Assembly (NCBI GenBank): GCA_027887005.1
Contig: JAPCJI010000002.1
Location: 62,001 to 126,000 of the forward strand
Direction of reading: 5' to 3'
Origin: Nitrososphaerota archaeon
GTDB lineage: Archaea > Thermoproteota > Nitrososphaeria > Nitrososphaerales > Gagatemarchaeaceae
DNA: 64,000 nt
A program made the translations under genes and the position numbers. Below, piece by piece: positions 25,121-32,898 of the stretch; positions within the stretch are counted from its first letter, which is position 1; every line of letters begins with the position of its first letter. The notes below the pieces were generated by a model. It was not told the DNA's origin. It searched no databases and saw only the letters and a list, made by a program, of their open reading frames with translations.

Positions 25121-25210
25121 CGGGCCCGGAGGGATTCGAACCCTCGGTCTCTGAGCTCATCTCTTCAGCTTCGAAGGCTGACGCCTTAATCCGTGCTAGG
25201 CTACGGGCCC
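25121..25210 (-). tRNA. tRNA-Arg(UCG) with a 19-base variable region
   Basis: On the minus strand a full cloverleaf can be drawn: acceptor GGGCCCG/CGGGCCC (7 bp), D stem GCCT/AGGC, anticodon stem TCAGC/GCTGA with loop CTTCGAA (anticodon TCG, reading CGA), T arm GAGGG-TTCGAAT-CCCTC, discriminator G, CCA not encoded. Between the anticodon and T stems are 19 bases (AGAGATGAGCTCAGAGACC) where a tRNA-Arg should have about five. The extra bases could be an intron at a non-canonical place or a class II-like arm (GAG/CTC). A TATA-like CTTAATTA lies about 29 bases upstream. Confidence 0.85.
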
Positions 25211-25236
25211 AAGGACGGCGGCGGCGACCTGGCTAA

Positions 25237-26277
25237 TTAAGACATGAGGCGCGGGATGCTCGTTTCGTATGGCCTTTCGACCAGGCCCCTGTCGGTGATA
25301 ATTCCAGTTACCAACTCCGGGGGCGTCATGTCGAAGGCCGGGTTGGCCACGAGCACCCCCCTTGGGGCGATTCGTCTCCCGCGGATTTTCACGACCTCGT
25401 CGAAGGACCTTTCTTCGATGATGACCTTTTCGTGGGTACGAGTGAGGTCGAAGGTCGAGAAGGGGGCAGCTGGATAGAACGGGACTCCGTGCCTATGGGC
25501 GAGAACGGCCTCCTGATAGGTGCCGATCTTGTTGAAGACGTAGCCATCCTTCGTGATTCTGTCCGCCCCGACTATCACCTTGTCCGCTCGCCCAAGGCTC
25601 AGCATGTGACCGACTGCGGTGTCGGGAATGAGCGTGCATTCAATCTCGTCGGTCATCAGCTCGAACGCAGTCAGCCTTGAGCCCTGAAGGGCTGGTCTCG
25701 TTTCGGGCACCAGCACCTTGACGAACTTCCCCTCTTCGACTGCCGCCCTGACGACTCCCAGGGCAGTCCCGTAGCCGACGGTCGCCAGGGCCCCTGCATT
25801 GCACTGGGTCAGGACCGTGTCTCCGTCCTCTATCAACTTCGCTCCTACCTTTCCGAGCCTTCTGTTCACCTGAATGTCCTCCTCCTCCATTCTCTTGACC
25901 TGGGAGACGACCGCGTCCCTCAGAGAAGAGATGGACTTCGCGGAGCGCGCTCTGTTCATCACCCTTTCAATCCCCCAGAAGAGGTTCACGGCAGTCGGCC
26001 TTGTCGACCTCAAGAGGTCCGCGTTCACCCCCAGTTCTCCGAGGAGCTCCTCCCGGGTCTTGGCCTTGGAGCGAACCGCAGCGAGGGCAACCCCCATGGC
26101 AGCTGCTACGCCGATTGCGGGTGCCCCCCTCACCACCATGGTCCTGATGGCCTGGGCCACTTCCTCTGGCCGGGTGTAGGTCACGTGGGTGAGTTTGTTG
26201 GGAAGCGCCGTCTGGTCGATCATCTTCACCGACCCGTCCACCCAGGTGACGGTCCGCATGGTGAAGAAACCGGCCAA
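25237..26277 (-). CDS. mtnA: Methylthioribose-1-phosphate isomerase (MtnA)
   Basis: Converts 5-methylthioribose-1-phosphate to the ribulose form in methionine salvage; relatives act on ribose-1,5-bisphosphate. The 346 residues show MVVRGAPAIGVAAAMG at 47-62, TQCNAGALAT with the catalytic Cys159, ETRPALQGSRLTAFEL near 192, and VIVGADRI with catalytic Asp239, all MtnA traits. The N-terminal RTVTWVDGSVKMIDQTALP fits MtnA better than the archaeal R15P isomerase. Start ATG 26277; an internal ATG six codons later (MRTVTW) is equally credible and is nearer the usual MtnA start. Confidence 0.9.
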   Translation of the reverse strand: MAGFFTMRTVTWVDGSVKMIDQTALPNKLTHVTYTRPEEVAQAIRTMVVRGAPAIGVAAAMGVALAAVRSKAKTREELLGELGVNADLLRSTRPTAVNLFWGIERVMNRARSAKSISSLRDAVVSQVKRMEEEDIQVNRRLGKVGAKLIEDGDTVLTQCNAGALATVGYGTALGVVRAAVEEGKFVKVLVPETRPALQGSRLTAFELMTDEIECTLIPDTAVGHMLSLGRADKVIVGADRITKDGYVFNKIGTYQEAVLAHRHGVPFYPAAPFSTFDLTRTHEKVIIEERSFDEVVKIRGRRIAPRGVLVANPAFDMTPPELVTGIITDRGLVERPYETSIPRLMS

Positions 26278-26372
26278 CGATGCATGCGCGTGGTGTTGCC
26301 TCTAAAGCGTTTGCGCCCATGATTGCGTTTAACCTTCAAATACGGTAAGATGGGCGTCGGAAAGTCAAGAGA

Positions 26373-26921
26373 TTGGAACAAGCAGCCAGCCCCGAGGAGG
26401 CCCCACCGCCATTCAACGCGCTACTTCGCGACGGGAGGAGTTTCGTGGTCGACAGGGAGAGATACGGGGAGCTCGAGGAGTCGGGTTACGGGACCAAGGA
26501 GGGGAAGGAGCTTGCGCTGCGCGACTACGAAACGCTGTACCTCCTCTATGCGAAGAAGCTGGAGCTGAAAGACAAGAAGGGCGAGCTGGTGACGTTCGAG
26601 AAGCTGGCTGAGCAGGCACAGGGGAGGGCCAGCGACTCGTGGACGAAGTTCCTGGTCTACCGGGACTTGAGGAGCAGGGGCTACGTGGTCAAGGAAGGCT
26701 TCGGATTCGGGACGGACCTCAGGGTCTACGAGAGAGGGGACTTCCCAAAGAAGCCAGCCAAGTACGTGGTCTTCGCCCTGGACGAGGGGATCGAGAAGGG
26801 CATGGGGGACCTGCAGAAGTCGGTCAGAGAGATGGCGAAGATGGGGAAGGAAGCGATTATCGCGGTGATTGAAAGAAGGGGCGAGGTAATCTACTACAAG
26901 GTAAGCCGGGCGAGGTTCTGA
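26373..26921 (+). CDS. tRNA-splicing endonuclease subunit, catalytic His not conserved
   Basis: EndA-family proteins cut introns out of archaeal pre-tRNAs at bulge-helix-bulge sites. The 182-residue protein has the N-terminal alpha-beta domain and the C-terminal nuclease fold: WTKFLVYRDLRSRGYVVKEG at 90-109, GFGTDLRVYERG at 111-122 with the catalytic-position Tyr119, and KEAIIAVIERRGEVIYYKV at the end. The catalytic His, normally in an (E)HSxYLV segment, is replaced: here the segment is KKPAKYVVF, with Pro128 where His belongs. It may therefore be the structural partner in an alpha2-beta2 enzyme. TTG start; TTCAAATACG upstream is the likely TATA box. Confidence 0.85.
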   Translation: MEQAASPEEAPPPFNALLRDGRSFVVDRERYGELEESGYGTKEGKELALRDYETLYLLYAKKLELKDKKGELVTFEKLAEQAQGRASDSWTKFLVYRDLRSRGYVVKEGFGFGTDLRVYERGDFPKKPAKYVVFALDEGIEKGMGDLQKSVREMAKMGKEAIIAVIERRGEVIYYKVSRARF

Positions 26922-26927
26922 TCGCAG

Positions 26928-27773
26928 GTGGGCGTCAGAGCGGGCGTCGACCTGATCCGGCCGGTGAACTGCGCGATGATCGGTTTTGCCGTCATCGTAG
27001 GGGTCTTCGTCTCAAAACCCGCGAGCGTCTCGTTCATCCAGAGCGTGCTCGGGTTCATGACAGGGTTCTTCGTGTGCGCCTATTCGATGGTCGTCAACGA
27101 CGTCTACGACGTCGAGGTGGACAGGGTCAACAGGCCCGAGCGACCTATACCCAGCGGACGGATATCGACCCAGGTCGCGTCTCGTCTTTCCATCGTCGTG
27201 CTCCTCGCCGGCATCGCCTGCTCCGTGCTGAGCCTTTCTCCAGCGGCCGTGGTCATAGCTCTGGTCTACGCGTCCCTCTCTTGGCTCTACAACAGCAGGG
27301 CCAAGAAGGCTGGCCTGGCGGGGAATCTCATCGTGGCGTCGTCTCTGGCCATCCCATTCATTTACGGTGGTGTCGTAGCGGGGGGGAACATCGCCGGCTC
27401 CCTGCTCCTCATGATGGCCCTGACTTCGTTCTTCGCCGGCGTGGGGAGGGAGGTCGTGAAAGCGATGGCCGACATCGAAGGAGACGCGGAAAGAGGGATT
27501 GGCTCGGTCGCGAGGAACAGAGGGCTGAGGACCGCATCCTTTGTGGGAAGCGCGTTCTTCCTGCTCGCGGTCGTCACGAGCTGGGTCCCCTTCGTCCTGG
27601 GGCTGGCAAACCGGGTCTACCAGGTCGGCGTGTTGGCTCCCGATGTGATCTTCCTCTACCTCGGTTGGTCGATCCTGTCGAAGCCCGAACCTCATAACGC
27701 CTACCGGGTCAAGAAGCTAGCGCTGGCGGGCATGACCGTCGGGCTGGTGGTCTTCATCGGAGGCGCGTTCTGA
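26928..27773 (+). CDS. UbiA-family prenyltransferase, probable DGGGP synthase
   Basis: Membrane enzyme expected to add the second geranylgeranyl chain to GGGP, making the archaeal diether lipid core. The 281 residues have about eight hydrophobic segments, the first Asp-rich motif NDVYDVEVDRVNRPERP near 58-74 and the second motif DIEGDAERG near 183. The RPERPIPSGRIS stretch and overall size fit (S)-2,3-di-O-geranylgeranylglyceryl phosphate synthase. GTG start six bases after the preceding stop; its own stop overlaps the RFC-large ATG by one base (TGATG). Confidence 0.87.
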   Translation: MGVRAGVDLIRPVNCAMIGFAVIVGVFVSKPASVSFIQSVLGFMTGFFVCAYSMVVNDVYDVEVDRVNRPERPIPSGRISTQVASRLSIVVLLAGIACSVLSLSPAAVVIALVYASLSWLYNSRAKKAGLAGNLIVASSLAIPFIYGGVVAGGNIAGSLLLMMALTSFFAGVGREVVKAMADIEGDAERGIGSVARNRGLRTASFVGSAFFLLAVVTSWVPFVLGLANRVYQVGVLAPDVIFLYLGWSILSKPEPHNAYRVKKLALAGMTVGLVVFIGGAF

Positions 27774-28948
27774 TGTGGTCTGAGAAGCACAGGCCTAAGA
27801 GCCTCGACACGATGGTGGGGAACGAACAGGCGAGGGTCAAGCTCTTGTTGTGGCTGAAGAAGTGGAAGCCAGGCGTCAAGGCTGCGCTCCTGGTGGGTCC
27901 CCCTGGGACTGGGAAGACGACGACGGTGCACCTGGCCGCCGACGAACTCGGCCTGAGGCTTGTGGAGCTTAACGCCAGCGACACGAGGACGAAGGACAGG
28001 CTCTCGAAGAGGATAGGGGAGGTGATTTCGAGCACCAGCCTCTTCGGGGAGAGGAGCCTCATCTTCCTCGACGAGGTGGACGGGCTCGCAGGGAGGTCTG
28101 ACTACGGTGCGATAGATTTCATCAAGGACGCTGTGAAGAGGAGCGAGAACCCCATAGTGATGGCAGCGAACGACCCTGAATCGGACGAAGTCAGGAAGCT
28201 GGCCAGCGCCACCAGCAGGATTGAGTTCCAGAAGCCAGAGCTCGAGGCAGTGGTGGGTCATTTGAGGAAGATCGCAGACGAAGAGAAACTCCCCATGGGG
28301 GGGAAGGAGCTCGAATCGATCGCAAGGGCTGCGAACGGGGACATCAGGTCGGCGATAAACTTCCTCCAGACGGGGATGGCCGGCACCAAGGATGAGGAAT
28401 TGACTGCTTCGCAGTCGGTGAACGCCTTTTTCAGAGCCACCGACGAAAAGGCAGCCCTGAAGGCGCTGAGGTCCTACGGGGGTCAGCCGAGGGAGAAGGT
28501 CCGGGACCTGTTCAATGGGGTCGTCAAGGCGAAGGTTCACCAGGAGAGGAAGGCCGAAGCCCTTGAGGTGCTCTCGAGGGCTGACGTCCTGATGGGGAGG
28601 ATAATGCGCGGAAAGGATTGGAGGCTCCTCCGATACCTCGACCCGATGCTCGCAGCCGATCTCTGGTCGGCCCTTGGGGACGGAGGGGGAGCCTTCACCA
28701 TGGACGCGGTCCCCTGGCTTCTTCAGGTCAGGATCTGGAACGATTCCAAGAAACTGAAGGATATCGGCCTGGCTGCAGGGCGGAGGACGGGGACCAGCCA
28801 GAGGGGATTCCTCGTGGGGGACATGCCCTACCTCCTGCTCCTGTGCAGGGGGGAGGCGTTCAGGGAGGCGTTCGTCAAGAGTCTGAACCTCGAAGAGAAC
28901 TACGCGGCTTTCATCGAGAAGGAGTCTGCGAGGAAGGGGGGCCGCTAG
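27773..28948 (+). CDS. rfcL: Replication factor C large subunit
   Basis: Clamp-loader large subunit partnering RFC-small. The 391 residues show MWSEKHRPKSLDTMVGNEQ at the start, Walker A GPPGTGKTT at 42-50, LVELNASDTRTKD near 63-75 and Walker B FLDEVDGLAG at 98-107. The SRC motif of the small subunit is replaced by SRIEFQKPE, as usual for large subunits. The protein is on the short side for RFC-large, and I see no clear PIP box in its C-terminal tail (AFIEKESARKGGR). It converges with the winged-helix gene, overlapping by four bases. Confidence 0.95.
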   Translation: MWSEKHRPKSLDTMVGNEQARVKLLLWLKKWKPGVKAALLVGPPGTGKTTTVHLAADELGLRLVELNASDTRTKDRLSKRIGEVISSTSLFGERSLIFLDEVDGLAGRSDYGAIDFIKDAVKRSENPIVMAANDPESDEVRKLASATSRIEFQKPELEAVVGHLRKIADEEKLPMGGKELESIARAANGDIRSAINFLQTGMAGTKDEELTASQSVNAFFRATDEKAALKALRSYGGQPREKVRDLFNGVVKAKVHQERKAEALEVLSRADVLMGRIMRGKDWRLLRYLDPMLAADLWSALGDGGGAFTMDAVPWLLQVRIWNDSKKLKDIGLAAGRRTGTSQRGFLVGDMPYLLLLCRGEAFREAFVKSLNLEENYAAFIEKESARKGGR

Positions 28949-29268
28949 TTGAAGGCGTGCGGGTACTGAGATTCTTCGGCCGTCTGCCAATCCTGGAAGA
29001 ACCTCGTGAGGGCTCCGACCCGGGGGCTCGTCCTGTCGACCCGGAATATCCTGATCCTGTTGAAGCGCTTCTCCGTCAGGATCCCGGAATTCGTGAGGAA
29101 TTCCAGGTGCCGGGCCGCGGCCGTGTGTGAGAGGCCTGACCTCCGGGTGATCTCCGAGATGTTCAATTCTCCGCTCTCCAGCATGATCGCGAGCACCTTG
29201 GTCCTCCCGTAGGAGGACAGCAACCTCTCAATTTCTAACGTCTGCGACCAACTCCTTCTCGAGCTCAC
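28945..29268 (-). CDS. Winged-helix (ArsR-like) transcription regulator
   Basis: A 107-residue protein with one winged helix-turn-helix: LLSSYGRTKVLAIMLESGEL, then NISEITRRSGLSHTAAARHL (recognition helix), then NSGILTEKRFNRIRIFRV (wing). It has no metal-binding cysteines. From ATG 29268 it overlaps the 3' end of the orc1/cdc6 gene by 41 bases on the same strand; a TTG at 29223 would avoid the overlap but cut into the first helix. Co-transcription with the initiator gene is likely. The regulated target is unknown. Confidence 0.8.
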   Translation of the reverse strand: MSSRRSWSQTLEIERLLSSYGRTKVLAIMLESGELNISEITRRSGLSHTAAARHLEFLTNSGILTEKRFNRIRIFRVDRTSPRVGALTRFFQDWQTAEESQYPHAFN

Positions 29269-30400
29269 CGATCAACTCCTTCGCGGATACGAGCGACAGC
29301 CCAATCAGAGTGGTCCGTCCCCTTATCCCCTTGCCCGAGAGCTTGGTCTCGATGATGCCCTTCCTGGAAAGTTCGTTGACGTCGTTCCACACCTGGGTGT
29401 GGTGGTTGGGGCCTAGGCCCATGCTTTCGCAGAGCGCCCCGTAGCTCTTCTCCACCTCGCCTATGGTGACGTAGGTCGAGTCCCCCTTCTTGAGGAGGGC
29501 GGAGACTGCCATCAGTATCAGCCTCTGGTGCTTCGTGAGATAGCTCAGCTCCTCCTTCCTGAACTGAGGGGGGAGGGAGGCCTTGGCAGACCTGATGTGC
29601 TCTGGGAGGATGCGCGACGACTCGGATATGTCGGCCAGCTTCCCGGCGTTGTAGACCAGTTCGAGAGCGTAACGAGCGTCGCCGAAGACCCCAGCTATGT
29701 CTGCGGCCAACTGCATCGAGCTTTCGTCAAGGGCCCCGTCTGTGAAGGCCTCGCTTCTCGACGTCAGGATGTCCAAGAGCTGGGGACCGGAGTAGGGCTC
29801 GAGCGCGACAGTGCTCCACTGGACAGAACTGAGCGTGCTCAGGTCCACAGTCTTCATGTAGTCAAGAGTCTTCGAGATTAGCAGAGAGGAGAAGACCTGG
29901 CTGCCCTGCGCCGTCTCCCTTAGGCGGGTGATGGTGTAGAGGGCAGAGGGGTCGGACCTTACCAGATAATCGACCTCGTCGAACGCTATGAGGAGATGCG
30001 TGTGGCTGCTTCTGAGTTCTTCGATTAGGACCGAGAGGAGCTCCTCGAAGCTGTACCCCCTGGACGGGTAGTTCTGCCCCAGCTCCTTGAGCGCCCTGGT
30101 CATCACCGCCTGCAGAGTCTTGTCGATCCTGCAGTTTACAATTATGACCTTGACCATGTTCCCATAGAGAGTTGCCTTCTTCGGAAGCGACTCGCGGAGC
30201 TTCTTCGCAAGCATCGTCTTGCCCGAGCCGTTGGGCCCGTATAGTATCACGTTCTGGCTTGCCTTCGACGCGTTCTGAACTACGCTCTGAAAGTAGAGCT
30301 CGAGCGCCCTGAGCTGGTCGCCCCTGTGCGGGATCTGATGAGGAAGGTATTCAGGAAACAGAAAGGATTCGTCGCGAAAGACGGAACGCGGGAGGGCCAT
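29228..30400 (-). CDS. Orc1/Cdc6 replication initiator
   Basis: AAA+ origin-binding protein that recruits MCM. The 390 residues show Walker A GPNGSGKT at 55-62, Walker B LLIAFDEVDYLV near 137-148, an SLLISKTLDYM sensor 1 region near 172, and a C-terminal winged helix from about 290 (TKHQRLILMAVSALLKKG onward, with NDVNELSRKGIIE). Archaeal initiators are often encoded beside their origin; the short upstream gap here shows no clear repeated origin boxes. One AT-rich patch CCTTATAACTTTGATTATG near 30429-30447 probably holds its promoter. Confidence 0.93.
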   Translation of the reverse strand: MALPRSVFRDESFLFPEYLPHQIPHRGDQLRALELYFQSVVQNASKASQNVILYGPNGSGKTMLAKKLRESLPKKATLYGNMVKVIIVNCRIDKTLQAVMTRALKELGQNYPSRGYSFEELLSVLIEELRSSHTHLLIAFDEVDYLVRSDPSALYTITRLRETAQGSQVFSSLLISKTLDYMKTVDLSTLSSVQWSTVALEPYSGPQLLDILTSRSEAFTDGALDESSMQLAADIAGVFGDARYALELVYNAGKLADISESSRILPEHIRSAKASLPPQFRKEELSYLTKHQRLILMAVSALLKKGDSTYVTIGEVEKSYGALCESMGLGPNHHTQVWNDVNELSRKGIIETKLSGKGIRGRTTLIGLSLVSAKELIGELEKELVADVRN

Positions 30401-30497
30401 GGGAGATTTCTCTCATCGGCCTCTCTTCGCCTTATAACTTTGATTATGCATTGGAGCGGACGACTGGTAGAGGGTTCAGCGAAAGTGTTCTGCAGAA

Positions 30498-30508
30498 GGG
30501 TAAAAAGG
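30498..30508 (+). promoter_or_regulatory. TATA box for the medium-chain dehydrogenase gene
   Basis: GGGTAAAAAGG lies about 29 bases before the ATG at 30532, the expected place for a leaderless message. It supports that ATG over the longer frame opening at 30451. Confidence 0.4.
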
Positions 30509-30531
30509 AGCCAGAGAAGCGCGGGCCGCAG

Positions 30532-31560
30532 ATGAAGGCTGTAAGGTTCCACAGGCACGGGGGGCCCGAGGTCCTGCAGTACGAGGACGCTCCGGACCCG
30601 GTTCCCGGGGGGGACGAAGCCCTGGTCAGGGTGAAGGCGTGCGCCCTGAACCACCTGGACCTTTGGGCGAGGAACGGGTTGCCGAACGTGGAGATTCCCA
30701 TGCCGCACATTTCCGGAAGCGACGTATCCGGAGTGGTCGAGTGGGCGCCTCCGGAGGAAAGGGAGTTCAGCAAGGGGGACGAGGTCCTGGTCAACCCGGG
30801 GGTCGGGTGCGGGAGATGCGACCGGTGCCTTCTGGGGAAGGACAACCAGTGCAGGTACTACACAATCATCGGCTATGGGATTGACGGAGGCTACGCGGAG
30901 CTTGTCAAGGTCCCCCGGGCCAACCTGGTAAGAAAGCCCGAAGGGATGAGCTTCGAGAACGCCGCGTCCTTTCCGCTGGTCTTTCTTACCGCCTACCACA
31001 TGCTGGTGACCAAGGCCGGGGTGGGACCGAGCGACACCGTGTTGGTCTTGGCGGCGAGTTCTGGGGTGGGCTCTGCCGCCATCCAGGTTGCGAAGCTCCA
31101 CGGGGCCGAGGTGATCGCGACAGCGGGAGACAAGGCGAAGGCGGAGCAGGCCAAGCGACTGGGGGCAGACCACGTGATCGACCACTATGAGAGGGACGTC
31201 CTTGAGGAGGTAAGGCGGCTGACTGGGAAGAGAGGGGTCGACGTCGTCGTCGAGCACGTGGGGAAGGCGACCTGGGACGCCAGCGTAAAGGCTCTCGCGA
31301 AGGGGGGGAGGCTTGTCCTATGTGGCGCAACAACGGGAGGGGACGCAGTAACGGACTTGAGGTATGTCTACAATAGAGAGCTCACAATCTACGGGAGCTT
31401 CATGGCAGGGAAGGGAGAGTTGCTCAAGGTCGTCGACCTCATCAAGAAAGGAAGGCTCATGCCTGTGGTAGATTCAGTCCTCCCCCTCGAGAAAGCCGCC
31501 GAAGCTCAACGTAGGATGGAAGCGAGCAGCCATTTCGGGAAGATTGTGCTGAAGGTCTAG
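30532..31560 (+). CDS. Zinc-type medium-chain alcohol dehydrogenase / quinone oxidoreductase
   Basis: NAD(P)H-dependent oxidoreductase of the MDR superfamily. The 342 residues contain the structural zinc loop CGRCDRCLLGKDNQC near 101-115, HISGSDVSGVVEW near 60-72, and the nucleotide-binding VLVLAASSGVGSAAIQ near 167-182. The early catalytic-site region reads ALNHLDLW, where classical zinc ADHs have cysteine, so this may act as a zinc-bound reductase or quinone/enoyl reductase and not as an alcohol dehydrogenase. Substrate unknown. It converges with the OsmC gene, overlapping by four bases. Confidence 0.85.
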   Translation: MKAVRFHRHGGPEVLQYEDAPDPVPGGDEALVRVKACALNHLDLWARNGLPNVEIPMPHISGSDVSGVVEWAPPEEREFSKGDEVLVNPGVGCGRCDRCLLGKDNQCRYYTIIGYGIDGGYAELVKVPRANLVRKPEGMSFENAASFPLVFLTAYHMLVTKAGVGPSDTVLVLAASSGVGSAAIQVAKLHGAEVIATAGDKAKAEQAKRLGADHVIDHYERDVLEEVRRLTGKRGVDVVVEHVGKATWDASVKALAKGGRLVLCGATTGGDAVTDLRYVYNRELTIYGSFMAGKGELLKVVDLIKKGRLMPVVDSVLPLEKAAEAQRRMEASSHFGKIVLKV

Positions 31561-31898
31561 GGGACGATCTCGTAGGTGTGGGTGATCTTGGCGGTAGGTG
31601 CCAGGGTCGCGCCGACGCTGCAGAACTTTTCCGCGCTGTCTTTGATCGCCTCTTCCACGTACTTCCTTTCGAGCCATTCTCCGGAGAGGACATATTTGAT
31701 GTGGATTGAAGTCCAGGGTTTTGGGAGGCCCTGCTCTGGACGCCCTCCGGAAAGCAGCATGTTCAGTGACCTCAACTTCTGTTTTCTCTTGTTCAGGATT
31801 GCGACAATGTCCATACCTGTGCAGGCTCCAAGGGACGTGAGTAGGGCCCGCATGGGCCCGATCCCCTTCTGGTTTTCGTCACGAGAGTCGTAGACCAC
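31557..31898 (-). CDS. OsmC-family protein, start codon unclear
   Basis: OsmC/Ohr proteins are often thiol peroxidases. From GTG 31898 the product has 113 residues, with MRALLTSLGACTGMDIVAIL (the first conserved cysteine, in GACT) and EKFCSVGATLAP (the second, in FCS.G.TL), both family hallmarks. However, the same frame upstream encodes QVSWAGENVFLGTDTSGHTV, which matches the N-terminal strands of OsmC proteins, yet contains no ATG, GTG or TTG before a stop at about 31990. So either translation begins at a non-standard codon, or the first strands are lost, or a frameshift separates it from the gene upstream. Confidence 0.8.
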   Translation of the reverse strand: MVYDSRDENQKGIGPMRALLTSLGACTGMDIVAILNKRKQKLRSLNMLLSGGRPEQGLPKPWTSIHIKYVLSGEWLERKYVEEAIKDSAEKFCSVGATLAPTAKITHTYEIVP

Positions 31899-31971
31899 CG
31901 TATGACCAGATGTATCTGTGCCAAGAAAGACGTTTTCTCCGGCCCAGGAGACCTGCGCTAGCCAGTCCTGC

Positions 31972-32535
31972 TCACTCGACTTCGATCACCAATGGTCTAG
32001 AAGTCGCTTCCACCGAGCCTTTTTCTATGAAGCTTCTGCGCCCCCACCGGGCGGCTACGCTCCCGACAAGTTTGTGCCCCCCCTTGCCGAGGATGGACGC
32101 CGGGAACCTCAGGGTCTTCTCCACATCGAGCATCTTGGATTTGGCGTCCTCGACGTTATTCGGGATTTGCGGAGGCCCTCCGTCCTCGGGAACGACCATC
32201 GCCCATATCCGATAAGGCAGGTCGGGGTCGCGGCTCCAAAAGAAGCTCGCCTTCCGGACCTCCTTCTTGATTTCAGCTACCCTCCTCCTCAGCGGCCCAC
32301 GCTGAACCCCGATTGACATCTTCATGGTCAGTCTTAGAATCTTGTCGAAATCTTCCCAGCTGACAGTCCAAATATCGGGATGAAACGCCTCTCTCAGCCC
32401 GCCAATAATCCTATAGCCGACATTTGCCGATACTGTCTCGGTGGGGGAGTAGGACAGCTTGTCCGTGACCAGGTGGACTCGGTCGACCCTAGTCTCCGTC
32501 CATGAGTATTCACCTCTCCTGTTCCTAAGAGGCAA
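31972..32535 (-). CDS. Hypothetical protein, beta-rich, 187 residues
   Basis: Not recognised. The product looks soluble and beta-rich, with VHLVTDKLSYSPTETVSANVGY near 20-41, which has the alternating pattern of an immunoglobulin- or arrestin-like sandwich, and later RKASFFWSRDPDLPYRIWAMV and SVEATSRPLVIEVE. It is upstream of the OsmC gene on the same strand, its stop 71 bases before the OsmC GTG, so the two are probably co-transcribed. No catalytic motif is seen. Confidence 0.65.
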   Translation of the reverse strand: MPLRNRRGEYSWTETRVDRVHLVTDKLSYSPTETVSANVGYRIIGGLREAFHPDIWTVSWEDFDKILRLTMKMSIGVQRGPLRRRVAEIKKEVRKASFFWSRDPDLPYRIWAMVVPEDGGPPQIPNNVEDAKSKMLDVEKTLRFPASILGKGGHKLVGSVAARWGRRSFIEKGSVEATSRPLVIEVE

Positions 32536-32898
32536 TCCGTTCAGGCAGCTCTCTCTTGCTGGTTAAAAGGTTGATTGGGACAGGACTCCACATTCTTGGC
32601 GCGTGGAGGTAGATCAATAGACTTCGCCCCAGACCCCTGGTGCGTCCGCAGGTCGAACCGCGAGTGAGACGCGCGGGGGATTATTGCCAGATTCCAGAAT
32701 TACTTAGATTTCGCATGGTAGGAAGAGCAGAACAAAGAACAAATTCCAAATAAAGGCCTAGAAGTCCTGTTTCCATGCGTTGAGACAAGTCGGACGCCTA
32801 GTCCAGGGGGGAGAACCATCCAAATTCAGGATTCGGAATCAGCACACCTTAAATTCAAAGTTGGCACCTATCATCGCGGGGATGGCAAGGAGCACAAG
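32536..32898. other. Intergenic region upstream of the duplicated Lrp-like regulator
   Basis: No gene supported. It holds a 6-bp inverted repeat CTCCAC/GTGGAG (32586-32591 and 32603-32608) and a TATA-like CTTAAATTC near 32849-32857 about 45 bases before the regulator's ATG. An AAGGAG ribosome-binding site lies at 32887-32892, suggesting this message has a leader, unlike many neighbours. The long upstream region may contain binding sites for autoregulation. Confidence 0.4.

Noticed and set aside
24929-25189. 86-codon plus-strand frame ending with a basic RDSNPRSLSS-type peptide
   Set aside because: It runs antisense through tRNA-Arg; that peptide is the well-known product of translating the complement of a tRNA, so it is not a gene.
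27701-28990. 429-codon minus-strand frame across rfcL
   Set aside because: Shadow of RFC-large; composition is that of an antisense frame.
30401-30531. Replication origin beside orc1/cdc6
   Set aside because: The gap is short and has no repeated origin-type boxes; only promoter-like AT patches are visible.
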